A stretch of 64,000 bases of DNA from Theobroma cacao (taxonomy: Eukaryota > Streptophyta > Magnoliopsida > Malvales > Malvaceae): contig NC_030858.1 of assembly GCF_000208745.1 (NCBI RefSeq), forward strand, positions 2,135,728 through 2,199,727, written 5' to 3'. Both the position numbers and the translations under genes were made by a program. Below the pieces are notes generated by a model that did no database searches, was not told where the DNA came from, and saw only the letters and a program-made list of their open reading frames with translations. This document shows, piece by piece, positions 1 through 10,861 of this stretch. Numbering within the stretch: the stretch's first letter is position 1; each line of letters starts with the position of its first letter.

Positions 1-129
1 GCTGAGGCTATCAGGATCTTACCGTCAACGCACAAAATCATACCTCCTTTGGCTTTTTTGCTTGGACATGTCTCCCCACTCTTGCTTTCTACGCTAATAG
101 TTGAATTATCTTTTTCACCTAAAAGGAGG
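1..129 (-). other. possible partial exon at left window edge
   Basis: On the minus strand a frame stays open from 129 to the window edge, about 43 codons. It follows a plausible acceptor, a pyrimidine-rich tract ending TTTTAG at 130-134. The peptide includes GETCPSKKAKGGMILCVDGK and looks like ordinary protein composition, but I do not recognise the family. A short upstream exon beginning with ATG near 221 and ending at a GT would be possible but is unproven. The stretch 130-466 otherwise holds only the 3' flank of the next gene. This could be an internal exon of a gene running off the edge, or chance. Confidence 0.25.
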
Positions 130-466
130 ATAAAGAATTAAGGTGTGGAGAGTTTAGCTTTCAAATCGTATGAGTATTAAACTCTGGAATCTCTACCATT
201 TGATACAAAGCAAAAAGATTACTTGGACAAATTTCACATCTGATGGTGGAGGACATGGGTGGAATAAAAGGAACCGGAAAATTTTCAATAATATTCTAAA
301 TTGGAGCACCTAACTTTTTCTACTTTTTAATTACGTCCAGCTATAGACGTGGGAATAACGCACTATTCCCACACTGGATTTTTTTTCCAACTTTAAATAG
401 TAGTGAACTCTAAAGTACACTGGTAAATTCCCGAGAAATGAAAACAGCCCCGAAATCATGGACGAA

Positions 467-1540
467 TCAGAACCCTTCATTCCCATCTTGGGTTAAATCT
501 AGCCGTCCGTACTCATGAAGCGTCCTCAAGAGCTGGGCCCCTTTTCTCCTGCCCCTAGCTGTACACTCCCCTTGCAAAGCCAACACCACCGCCCGCGCAA
601 CCTCCTCCGGCGGCGCCGGTACCATCTCCTCCTCTTGTTCTTCCCCACCGCCACCTCCAACGCAACCGCCTCCGTAAATCACGGAGATCACGCTTATGGC
701 ATATTCCCGCCCTCTTCCCGCCAACCGTCCCATGACGGATACCATCGCGGGCATTGCAAGCGCGTGGGCCCTCACCTCAGCTGCTCCTTCCGCCACCGTG
801 CACATGAGCTCGAGCGCCGCCAACGCCCTCTCCGCCGCCGCTCCTTCCAGCTCCGCCACTACCTCCACCACCGCACCCACAGCTCCAGCCTCCACAGCCA
901 CGTGGCGGTTGCCTTCCGCCAAACATAACGCTAGTAGAATTTTTGTTGCTGGCTTTACCCCTGCTTCGTTTTTTAAATTCGAAACGATCCCGCGCATCAA
1001 TTCAGGCGGGCAAATCGGGTCGGATGGGGGGTTGGGAACGAGAGAGCGGTCTAGAAGCTGGAGGGCAGCGAGTTGTTCTGATTGTGAACCGGTGCTGAGT
1101 TGAAGCTCGGCGATGTGGAAGAGTTCTTGGAGGTTTGCGGAGGAAAGCGGCGGAGGAGGGGGAGGAGACGGCGGCGGTGGTTGAAAATGAGGAGTAGGTT
1201 GAGATGGGTGTTGGTGGAGCGGGGAAGTGGGGATGGGGAATTTCCATTGAGTGAAGCTATGGGAAGCAGAGGACGAAGAGGAGGAAGAGGATGATTCTGG
1301 GCGTTGCTGGAATGAGTTTTTCGGTGGTCGCGCTGGTGGTGGAGGAGGCGGTGAAGGATGAGGTGGCGTCGATGATGGCGGCGGAGAGGAAGGTGGTGGT
1401 TGGGAGGAAGAAAGAGGGAGGGAAGGAGAGTGGGGGGTGGTGGGGCTGAGGGTGGATTGAGTGCAATTACGGAAAAATCCGCATGAGAAGAGTGAAAGTG
1501 GGTGGGTTTTTAGCTTTGGGTGGTGGTGATGAGTTTTCAT
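467..1540 (-). CDS. proline-rich ARM-repeat protein (U-box-less PUB-like)
   Basis: Single-exon gene of 357 residues. The N-terminal third (about 1-130) is low-complexity, rich in Pro and Ser with PPPPPP runs, after a basic start (MKTHHHHPKLKTH). The C-terminal two thirds (about 135-345) form Ala/Leu/Val-rich armadillo-type helices like those that follow the U-box in plant PUB E3 ligases (for example LLALCLAEGNRHVAVEAGA). No U-box cysteine or proline signature is present, so this is an ARM-only protein, probably a scaffold; I infer no catalytic role. The coding region is much GC-richer than its surroundings, which produces long antisense shadow frames. The start is the first in-frame ATG. As I recall, Arabidopsis has an ARM-repeat gene (At5g11550) beside EMC1, as here. 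Partners are unknown. Confidence 0.8.
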   Translation of the reverse strand: MKTHHHHPKLKTHPLSLFSCGFFRNCTQSTLSPTTPHSPSLPLSSSQPPPSSPPPSSTPPHPSPPPPPPARPPKNSFQQRPESSSSSSSSSASHSFTQWKFPIPTSPLHQHPSQPTPHFQPPPPSPPPPPPLSSANLQELFHIAELQLSTGSQSEQLAALQLLDRSLVPNPPSDPICPPELMRGIVSNLKNEAGVKPATKILLALCLAEGNRHVAVEAGAVGAVVEVVAELEGAAAERALAALELMCTVAEGAAEVRAHALAMPAMVSVMGRLAGRGREYAISVISVIYGGGCVGGGGGEEQEEEMVPAPPEEVARAVVLALQGECTARGRRKGAQLLRTLHEYGRLDLTQDGNEGF

Positions 1541-2491
1541 GCTGATTTCAGGCCAACAGCGAAGGTTTTTTTAGTGGAGATATGGGAATGGGAGTGAAGG
1601 AGACAGAGAGAGAGAGAAATAGCAGAACGTAATAATGCAACTGCGAGAGTGAGGGGGGCCGGGGTGAACTGAGCAGTTTGCAGAGGTGGCAGGGGTACTC
1701 AGGGGGCAGAAGAAACAGAGGACCTTCAGGATATGTCGTCGTTTTGTTTGGGGGTGGGGAGGGGGAATGCAGGTGGCGAACGGGGCAATCCCAATTCAAA
1801 GTTCAAACATCGAAGTTCTGTGATTCACGTCACTTTCAACTTTGGTTAATTAGAATATTTGATGGACATTTTGTAGTCTTCATTCTTCATCCTTCAACTT
1901 CTTTGTTAAGCCTTTGATGGATACGCGTGGCTTGGACATGTGGTTACCAGAGAAACAGTAACAAACACTGTGAAAACCAGTGTCTAAAAGAAGTTTTGGA
2001 CTTTGCTGGGGCAGGGAGAGGGAGAGGGAAGAAAACTGGGAAAGTCGTGTGAACTCTGAGAAGGGATTTTGGACACGATGCAAGAAAACATTAACTCGCT
2101 TGCTAGAGTGGATGGGAATCAATCATGTCGAGACATTGTAGGCTGCAATATATGGCCCACGTCTTTGACGGCTTCAGCCAGCCTTCAATGATAACCTCCA
2201 CTCTAGCTGTATTAATGATGAACAAACTCGGGCCAAGTGGCCCACATCCCCACAAACCCCGCATGCTAGCTGTTTACGGGTCAAGAACAAGGCCAACAAA
2301 ATAAGAGATTTTTACCGTAGATATTGCATCGTGTAAAACATTGAAATTAAAATGATGGGGCATGCTTCAAAATTTAGAAGAATTACAAGTCAGGAGGGAA
2401 CCTCCTAAATCTAAATTCAAATCATAAAGCATCTGTCATCTAATAAAAATGGAAAATTGTTAGTACACAAATGTAATGAGCAGAGACTTAC
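1541..2491. other. intergenic: ARM-gene 5' flank and EMC1 3' flank
   Basis: Upstream DNA of the minus-strand ARM-repeat gene, with a short GA run near 1603-1617, followed by the 3' flank of EMC1. No convincing coding, RNA or mobile feature was seen. Confidence 0.5.
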
Positions 2492-5400
2492 TCATCTCCA
2501 CTTCTCTTGTAGTTCTTTCCTCTCAGACAAAATCCACGTTACAAAGATTGCTGCTACAAGTGCCACGATTGTAATGAGAAGTAGGGCATAACTAAAATCT
2601 TCTGTGAGCGAATCGTAAGTCCTTGAGGGTGCGAGCTGGGTGAAAAAGAGGTCCACTCCATGTGCAAAGACAAGGGTTGTTGATTCCAGCTTGGCAGGCA
2701 CAGTCACTATACCTTGAAGACCTTCCACTCTAAGGGCATGTGTTACATAGGACTGGAAACAATTTACGAACAGCCATCAGTTATGCTACTTAAAATCAAT
2801 TCCCTTATCCCAACCCCCATCAGTTCACAGAGAGAGAGAGAGAGAGAGAGAAGGATGGATTAAATTGATAAAATGCTCATGGTTGGCCAGGCCAGTTCCA
2901 CCATATGTATATGTCCTCGTGCATACTAAAGGAGCATCTCAATAGAACAGTATTTCTCAAGAAGATAATGATACCCAAAAAAAAAAAAAAGAATGAAAGA
3001 ATAAGCTCGCATGGGGGACAGAACATAACGAATCTAACCTGAGGGATGATTGGCAACAAATCTGTTAGTGGTATAATTCCTTCTTCTTTCTCTGCTTGTG
3101 TGGGATTGACTGATCGCCGAGGATCCAGGAAACGCTTATCAAGTGCCAAAACCTGTAAAACAAGGTTAAAATCATGCCACAGGCAGAAGTACCATACAAC
3201 ACTAATATTTGTAGAAATGAGCATAACGCTTAATTCTCAAAAAAGGAGACATGAACAGCTCATAATTAGCAGGAAAGATATTCATGATTTAGGTCTTTCT
3301 GAAAATTTTAACGAACCTGATCACCAATTGTACCAATCAGAAGCTGCTTTGAAGTTATACCCTTCGCTGTTGATGTCACTGCTATAGATTTCAAAGAATG
3401 GGTGAAAAAGTAGGACTGTGATTTTGTTATGACCTCTGGTCGAGAATATGAAGAAATCGGTGAAGTAAGGTTGTGCTTTCCAAGAACAAGCTTCCAAACA
3501 TCTTTGTCATCCTGTGGATGGTATTTAAGTTGGAAAAGATAAATTTAACAGAATTGGAGGTACAGGCAGTTCAACATAAATAATTCAAGTTTGTCTGCTT
3601 ACAGCCCGAGACTGGTCATAAATTTCAATGACTGACATCTCATATCTGTGCACTCTAAGATTGAAGTAGTGGTAGACAACCCAGTTCTCACTAAAAACCT
3701 ACAAGAAACAAAAAGCATTAACAACTGCATCCCTTTCGTAGCCGCATGTAAAACTAATATGAGGAATAAATGAGAACTTACAGCATGGACAGGGCCCTGT
3801 GAACCATGATGGGTCACCCGGTGCAATATACGACCAGTTACAGTGTCAATAAGATATGCAACCAACCACGATTCTTCTGGTGTAACAGATCCAATTTCAC
3901 CACTGGCTTTGGGTGCAGCGGTAGCCACAAAAAGTAGATTTCTTGATAAATATTTATACATGACATCCTGGTCTGCTATCACCTTTGCTTGAGTATGAAC
4001 CACCTGGAGATCTCAAATCACAAAGCATTCATTATGGTTTATACATGCAGCACGAGCAGCAATGCACCAATAAACATTCAAAACATGCAGAAGAACATGC
4101 ACAATAGGGAATTAACAACATTAATTTAGTTATCGTCCATAACACCCATTAACCACATGGCATTAAGCACAATAAAATCATCTACAATTGGTTATTAAGA
4201 AGTCAAAACAAAAAAAAAATGAAGAATGTCTCATGCAATGGTTCAAAGTCTTGGGCTGAGAAGTGCATAACCAAAAGCTATACTCATGAGAGCAGTTACT
4301 TTGAGCACAATGCTATACGGTAGAAATGAGTCTGGAAAACTCCTAAGATGACTCACACTGGTCGACAAATAAGCAGAAGGGGAAAAAACACTTTACCTCA
4401 TTCAATTTTCTCGTGACAGTTGCAATGATCTTTTCTGATTCTGATGGGAACACAACCGACCACAATTCCCTACTGTCAAAGCAGAATTCATCTGCCACTT
4501 CACTAGTGCACTTGCTCTTCAATGCATGCCCCTTGATGATGCCATTATCATCCTCAACTGAGTACCAGTATATGTTTGAGAACTCACGTTGGAAAATACC
4601 AATAGCCTCGGGAGTTTTTGGATATAAATGTGCATGCTGATCAGCATCGATTAGCAGATGCAGTCGCTGTTCTGTTGAATCTGTATATGGCAGTGGAATA
4701 ACTTGTGCAACAGAATGGGCGAGACTTAAAGAACTAAGCTCCTTTCCTGTGTAAGTGTCAACGAAAGAAAGTACACCTGGTGCATCTAAACTTGGGCCAC
4801 ACCTGCCAACTACAAGCACAGATGGATTTTCATCCATAGCATGATGATGGGGAACCTGCCACTGATACAAGTTTAGTCCTATCAGATGTTGACACGCCTG
4901 TGGTTTGTGTAGAGACTGTAGCAAGTGAGACCAGACAATTCGTCCATCTCCAGTATGCAAGGCAAAGAGCTTCCCTGCTCTTGTTAGTACTATGAGCAGC
5001 TTCCGGAAGCCATTGTGGTCTCGAGTCATTTTGCTCTTCTCAGAACTTTTCAACCTCATACTTTGTATGGCTGCCATATCTTCAGGGCTTGCTAGCATTA
5101 GTGTTCCCTTGAGCTTCAGCATATGTCCCTTTAAAAAAAACAGAGCATCTTGTCAAAATCACATTGTGAGAGAGGATTCAATCAAAGAAATGCATCTTCA
5201 AGTCCATTTTCAAATAATGAATGCAATTATGGATGCTTTAACAATAGGAAGTTCATGTTATTAAAACTAACACAACACAATACCATTCAAAGAGTTGAAA
5301 ACCATTTAACAAACTCTGTGGTGAATACACAAAAAAGTATGCTCACACATTGTCTATCCATAATCTTTCTAATTTCAGAACCACATGAAAGACTTCATAC

Positions 5401-7887
5401 CATATCAAAATCCAACATGTATCAGAAACAAAATCAATAATCAATAACCTGTTGAAAGCAATCAAAAGGGTTGCATTACTTAAATTTAATTGCATTCTAT
5501 AGTTGCTTTTAGTTAAATGTAAACAACAAATGTGCTTTTCAATGAGAACTCATAATATTCTTGAAATCATTTAAAAGATACATATTCCATACCTTAAGCC
5601 ATTCAAAGAGGTTGTGCTCCACTTTTGCTACTGATACACCATCCTTCTCCACAGGGAGTTCTGAAGTTGTTACATCAATTATTGAGGCCAGACCATCTTC
5701 CCTGCTCCAGACAATCTCACCTTGTTGTAGTAACAATAATGAATGATCTTCCATCACAATCAACACCCGAAATCCATAAGACCTATCAGTTCGGATATAA
5801 TTATTTATGAAAACCTTGTGGACAAGCCCTCGTTGCCGGTCCATTTTAATGCTTTCTTTAAGCAAATTACCATCCCAATCATCCGCAGGCTTCACTGTGA
5901 GATGAATCTCACTGCCTGCATGTTGAATCAATGCAAATGCCTGTTTGCCCTCAGAGATTGAGAGAGCATCACTAACAGCTGTTTTAAGATTTGTTTTTTC
6001 CAACACTTCCAACTTTCCCTCACCTATCACTCTAATAAATATAGTAATTGCATTCACTTTAAGTGAAAATATTCCTGTGACTGATGAAGGTGTTATTGCT
6101 GCTGGTCCCAAAGAATCCCCAACAAGATTTGAAATGGGTGTCTGTTGAAAGCTAATTTTTCCATTGTGAAAACTTATTGTTAGCAAAATTGACCCTGTGG
6201 AATCAAGAGCCACAAGTGTCTCACTAGAAACTAGTGAAACTTCTCCCAAAAACCCACCAGAAAAGGCTGCACTTTCATGCTTCAACAACTCTCCATTCCT
6301 GGCATTGATTTGATACATCTCAAACTGGGATGACGCAGCAAATCCTACAACGTATACTAAATCACTGCCAGGAGGCTGAATTACCTGCTGAACGTCAAGG
6401 CTGCAGGTAGCATAGCAATGCAATACATAAATGATACCATTATTTTCAAAGGGGAGTGGGAGGAGGGGAAAGCTGTTGAAATGTAAAACTTTCGAACTGG
6501 ACTAACCTTTCTGCTTCAAAATCCTTCTTCCAGAGAACCTCACCATCGATGCTAGAAACAGCATGGAGACGGCCATTGGTAAAAACAATGACAACATTAT
6601 CCTTGTCAACTTTCAAATTTGTCTGCAAAATATTAATAAAGTCATCCCATAGTCTTTTAGAATTATAGAATAAATTATAAACCATGATTTCTATCTACCC
6701 CTCGAAATACAGCTTTAAAGATTGGTTAAAAGACAGGGCACAAAGTTCCAGGAAGACACAAGTTACAATAATAAGAAATGTTCAATGAAGCACACTTCTG
6801 TAGATACTAGCCTCGCTGTATAGGATGTATTACAGACAACTTAAAATCTTTTAGATGAAAACTTAATGAGAATAATCTTTACTGTATAACAGGATAACTA
6901 ATAGAGTATAGCCGGGTATAACTTTCAGAAACCATGATCCACTGAAAACAGACTCTGTGTCCAAGAGATAGGAACAAAAACTATGTTAACTGGAAAGAAT
7001 TTGGCATATGAAAACCCCAATACTAACCAGCACCAATAACAATGATTTTGAGTGCTTTGGACCCTGAAGAGAAGATTCCCAGACCATCTGCCCATCAGGA
7101 AGGTTCCATGCTCTTAAAATACTTCCTCCCGATGAAAGAGTAATGACATCTGCAGAAATGAAATGTTTATTCAAAACTTAATGAGCTATACAAGCAAGAA
7201 GGCACACCTTCCCTTACTGACAACAGAAGGAAAAACCAACATTTAATCAAACAAAATATCTGATCAACACTCAACAAACACAAGCTGGAAACTAAAACGA
7301 GTAATACAATTACTAACAATAAAAAAACCAACTCAAAAAATACTCACATTTTCCAATAGCAATATCAATTCCATCAATAACATCATTAGTCGCAAGCACA
7401 TGTCTCCAAACTTCATAAAACAACCAAACATAAATCCATTAAGAATTTAGTAGTGATTGAAACAAAAAATTGAAGAAGAAAACTATAAATTAAATAAAAT
7501 AAATTTCAATAATCAGCACCAATTGAATAGAATCGGACTTACAAATCTCGCCGTGGCGGAGATCAAGTGAAGCTATAACGTTCTCTTCAGTGGACACTAC
7601 CACTCGTTTTCGACCAGTTTTTTGAGTGTGGAACACCGCTTGCTTCACTTTCCCGATGAATTGTTGATGCCTAAGATTAAACAATTAATCAGAATAAAGA
7701 AAATAAAGCTAAATTAGAATAAAGAATTCAATAAAATCAAGATAGCGGGAAGAATCAATTGCGAATACGAAAGGAGAAGTTGAACTTACCAATCCATGAG
7801 GCCTACTTGATCTTCGTAAAGAGAAAGGATCGGATTTAGAGAAGAGAAGAAGAGAAGTAGAAGAAAAAGAAAAGACCTAATTGCCAT
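2492..7887 (-). CDS. EMC1: ER membrane protein complex subunit 1
   Basis: Twelve exons join to 984 residues: 7887-7790, 7670-7543, 7410-7348, 7149-7028, 6622-6507, 6400-5593, 5128-4397, 4003-3782, 3698-3603, 3511-3317, 3152-3039, 2752-2492. EMC1 is the large luminal and membrane subunit of the EMC, which inserts and stabilises multipass and tail-anchored membrane proteins in the ER. The start carries a signal peptide (Leu/Phe-rich, residues 2-23). A PQQ-like beta-propeller follows, with blades such as LSSGGSILRAWNLPDGQMVW and the HGEIFWRHVL junction. The conserved C-terminal domain comes next, then one transmembrane helix (YALLLITIVALVAAIFVTWI) and a short basic tail ending KEKWR-like (QEKWR). 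The length matches Arabidopsis EMC1 (about 982). The second junction requires acceptor GAAG at 7411-7414, which restores the frame. An (AG)11 microsatellite sits in the last intron. Confidence 0.95.
2829..2850. repeat. (AG)11 microsatellite in EMC1 last intron
   Basis: Uninterrupted AG dinucleotide run between the last two EMC1 exons; on the transcript strand it reads as a CT run within the intron. Confidence 0.95.
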
Positions 7888-9382
7888 GGCTATGGCGATT
7901 GAAGAAGAGCTCTATCTGTTTCTCTCTATTTGTCGGAGGGAAAAGAGAAACAGATCTGAGAAAAGTCGGGGGAGGAGTTTGCAAGGACTACCGACTAGAA
8001 CACCGCTTTACTTACATAAAATAAAAGCCGGCCTCGTTAAGGTTTTTTTTTTTTCCTTTATTTGTTGGTAATTAAAATTCGGAAAAGAAAATAAGCACTC
8101 TAATTTTTCTTAAGAGAACATTAATAAGTTTAAAATTTTAAAATAACATTATGAAATATCCCTAATATATATATATATATATATATGCCTTAAATTAATG
8201 ATTGGGGATTTTCGAATATAAACTTTATGTCGAAAAAATTTACTTAAATCTTAATTCATTGGATATAATAAAAATGTTGAATTAATCACCCAAAGGCTTC
8301 CTTATCCATTTGAATGAAAAGATTCTGAAAGCATGAAAATTATTAATGTAATCTTTATTTATTTTTATGATAATAAAAACATAAAAAATTCTTTTAGGCT
8401 GAATTTAAGAGATAAGAGTGTTTGGATAACATAATTATGATTTTAATTACAACGTCCCCTTTATGCAGGAAGGAAAATTATTACTTTTTTTTTTCTTTTT
8501 GAAATTCTCAAAATAAATTTTTTTTATTTTTAAATGTTTAACTTTTATTTTTCATATTATAAATATATTTTTCATGGTAAGAGGTATTGAATATTTATAT
8601 TGATGAAAATATTTCAAATAATTTGTGTGTTAATTTTTGTGAAAATAAAAAAATGTAAAACTCATAGGAAATTGGACTGAGCCTTGTGGCCCATTGAATT
8701 TCTATCCTTATGAAATTATTTTATCAAGTAATTAGGCCATGCAAACAAGAGATCAACGATTAGATTTATTTTATTTATTTTATCCTTATGGACTAACTAT
8801 TTTCTTTTTTTAATTTCATTTTTTTCTTATTTTACTTGTCTATTTCATTTTTCATTTCTTTCTTGTTATTTTTAGAATTAAAAAATTAACAAAAATTTTA
8901 ACTCTTGTTTTTCTTCACAAACCACAAATAAATTCACCTTAATTATTCTTCTATTCCCAATCTTTGAAGTTTGTTAACATGATACCGAATTGTAGACAAA
9001 GACATAGAACACAGAATTTCTTATAGTTTCTTTTACTTTCTCACTAACCAAACAAACTTTGACTCCAAACTCCTCTAATTTATTTTGTCTCCATCCCTCT
9101 CTCACCCTTTTCAAAAGCCATTTTAGTGAAGATAATAGAAACCTTCCTTAAAGATAAGCCATAGCCTACCTTCCTTCTCTTGTCATGCTCTAAATTGGAT
9201 GGGTTTAGATTTCAAATTGCAAGTACGATGGCTACATAGTCCTAACCATCAATTTCATGCTTAACGTATTCTTAACAGAAGCACCTCCAACTCCTACCAA
9301 CTCCCCATCCTTCTTCCCCTAAACCTTCCCTTGTCCTTTATAATTCTCTCATTACTTGAGAACGTTTTGCATTAGGAATGGG
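7888..9382. other. AT-rich intergenic DNA downstream of EMC1 promoter
   Basis: The first 150 bases are the 5' flank of EMC1. The rest is AT-rich, with homopolymer runs and an (AT)11 microsatellite at 8165-8186. No gene was seen. A stretch near 9270-9350 is pyrimidine-rich but carries no open frame of interest. Confidence 0.5.
8165..8186. repeat. (AT)11 microsatellite
   Basis: Perfect AT dinucleotide repeat in intergenic DNA. Confidence 0.95.
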
Positions 9383-10442
9383 GATGAGTTGAAATGGAAA
9401 TGATAGAAAGAGAGGGATGGCTTAATTAGAAGGGAAGGGAGGTAACGAGAGAAGGAGAAAAAGAGGGAAAGTCCAAAAATACCCTTTAAATATCATCAAA
9501 CTCTAAAAACAGGTGTCAAGTGTGGAGAACTTGTGTAGTTGAAAGTCATTATAGTTTAGATGAGTTGAAAGTGAGTTGAAAGGGAGAAAAGAGAGCAATG
9601 GCTTAATTAGAGGGGAAGGGAGGTGAAAAAAAAAAAGGAGAAAAGAGATAGAAAGTCTAAAAATACCTTTTAAATATCTTGAAATTTCAAAAACAAGTAT
9701 CAAATGTAGATCTAGTAATTCGTGTTAACTTGTCGTAAATGTGTCAAATACGATTAGATACGAAATACGTTAAAATTAAACACGAACACGACACGTTTAA
9801 TATTCATATTTTAAATTTAAAAAACATACATGTATACGTTTAATATACATGTAACACGATACGATTAACACGTTTATTAAACGTATCAATATGCAACACG
9901 ACGCGATTAATACGATTAAATAATAAAATTTATAATTAAATATAATTTTATTATTTAAATTTAAAATCTATAATTATAAAGTAATTATAACAAAACAAAA
10001 ATAATAATAACATCAAATAATCACAAAAAGTTAAAAATTACGGTTGATAATGTATAATTACATTATACCCTTTATAAAATTAAAAAAAAAAACTTATTAA
10101 AATAATTATTTAAAAATTTTATATAAGATTAAAATAGTTTTTAACTATTAATTTTTAATAGGTTAATAAATGTGTCACGTATACACGTTTAAACATGATA
10201 ATACGATTAGTAAACGTGTTTAAACGTGTTTTAAATGTGTTTGTCGTGTCTGACACATTAAGATACGAAAATTTTCGTGTCTTAACGTGTCAAACATAAT
10301 TAGACACGAAATACGTTAAGACTAAATCTAAAACCTATTTAACTCATATTTTTTCGTGTCGTGTTAACGTGTCATGTTTAAAATTATCAAGTCTAATCAA
10401 ATGTAGAGAACTTGTGTAGCTTAGAATCATTATAGTTTAGAT
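9383..10442. repeat. tandem duplication, second copy split by insertion
   Basis: Copy 1 (9383-9558, 176 bases) starts GATGAGTTGAAA, contains ATGGCTTAATTAGA and GGAAGGGAGGT, and ends GAACTTGTGTAG...TCATTATAGTTTA. Copy 2 starts at 9559 with the same GATGAGTTGAAA and follows copy 1 to 9710. It is then interrupted by a 685-base insert and resumes at 10408 with GAACTTGTGTAGC, ending TCATTATAGTTTAG near 10440. Copy 1 therefore shows the uninterrupted arrangement. The duplication predates the insertion. No coding capacity was seen. Confidence 0.8.
9711..10395. mobile_element. non-autonomous DNA transposon with 12-bp target duplication
   Basis: The insert is 685 bases and flanked by identical 12-mers ATCAAATGTAGA at 9699-9710 and 10396-10407. 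Its ends are imperfect inverted copies (GATCTAGTAATT on the left against GACTTGATAATT on the reverse complement of the right). Both subterminal regions are packed with CGTGTTAAC / ACACGACACG-type motifs in opposite orientation. It encodes no protein. A direct repeat of this length is near the 8-11 bases typical of Mutator-like elements, so a MULE-derived MITE is my best guess; I cannot assign the family firmly. The paralogous copy at 9383-9558 provides an empty-site comparison. Confidence 0.7.
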
Positions 10443-10460
10443 AATAATCCTTAACTAATA

Positions 10461-10861
10461 AAAAAATTCTTGAATTATATCTAATTAAATTCCTATTTTT
10501 TAATATATCTAAACAAATTCTTATATTTTACCTTACACACACACACACAATATACCCTTAATCTTAAGGGTGCCAATAACAGTTAACATTTTTTTCATCT
10601 AATCCATCTAGTGTCTTGATATCATGATTATATAATTCATTTTATATTATTTGATGTGTAATTATACACATTATCATGTGATTACCTCAATTGTCATATC
10701 ATATACCATATAAATAAAAAATATCAATATGAATTAGATTTAACAATGATTAATTTCCTATTAAAAGTAAAATTTTATTTGAATACAAATCAAAAGATAA
10801 AGAATTTACTTAAATACAATAAAAAGAATAAGAGTTTAATTGTACAAGTAAACATAATTTA
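10461..10861. mobile_element. degraded inverted-repeat MITE-like element
   Basis: An AT-rich element whose left arm (near 10480-10535, AATTAAATTCCTATTTTTTA) resembles the reverse complement of its right end (near 10800-10850, CTTATTCTTTTTATTGTATT on that strand). The arms are less similar than in the intact relative at 45333-45799. A short (AC)n run occurs near 10540. It probably belongs to the same family. Boundaries are approximate. Confidence 0.45.

Noticed and set aside
515..1294. Plus-strand open frames across the ARM-repeat gene
   Set aside because: They are antisense shadows of a GC-rich coding region with low-complexity translations (Arg, Ser and His repeats) and no domain.
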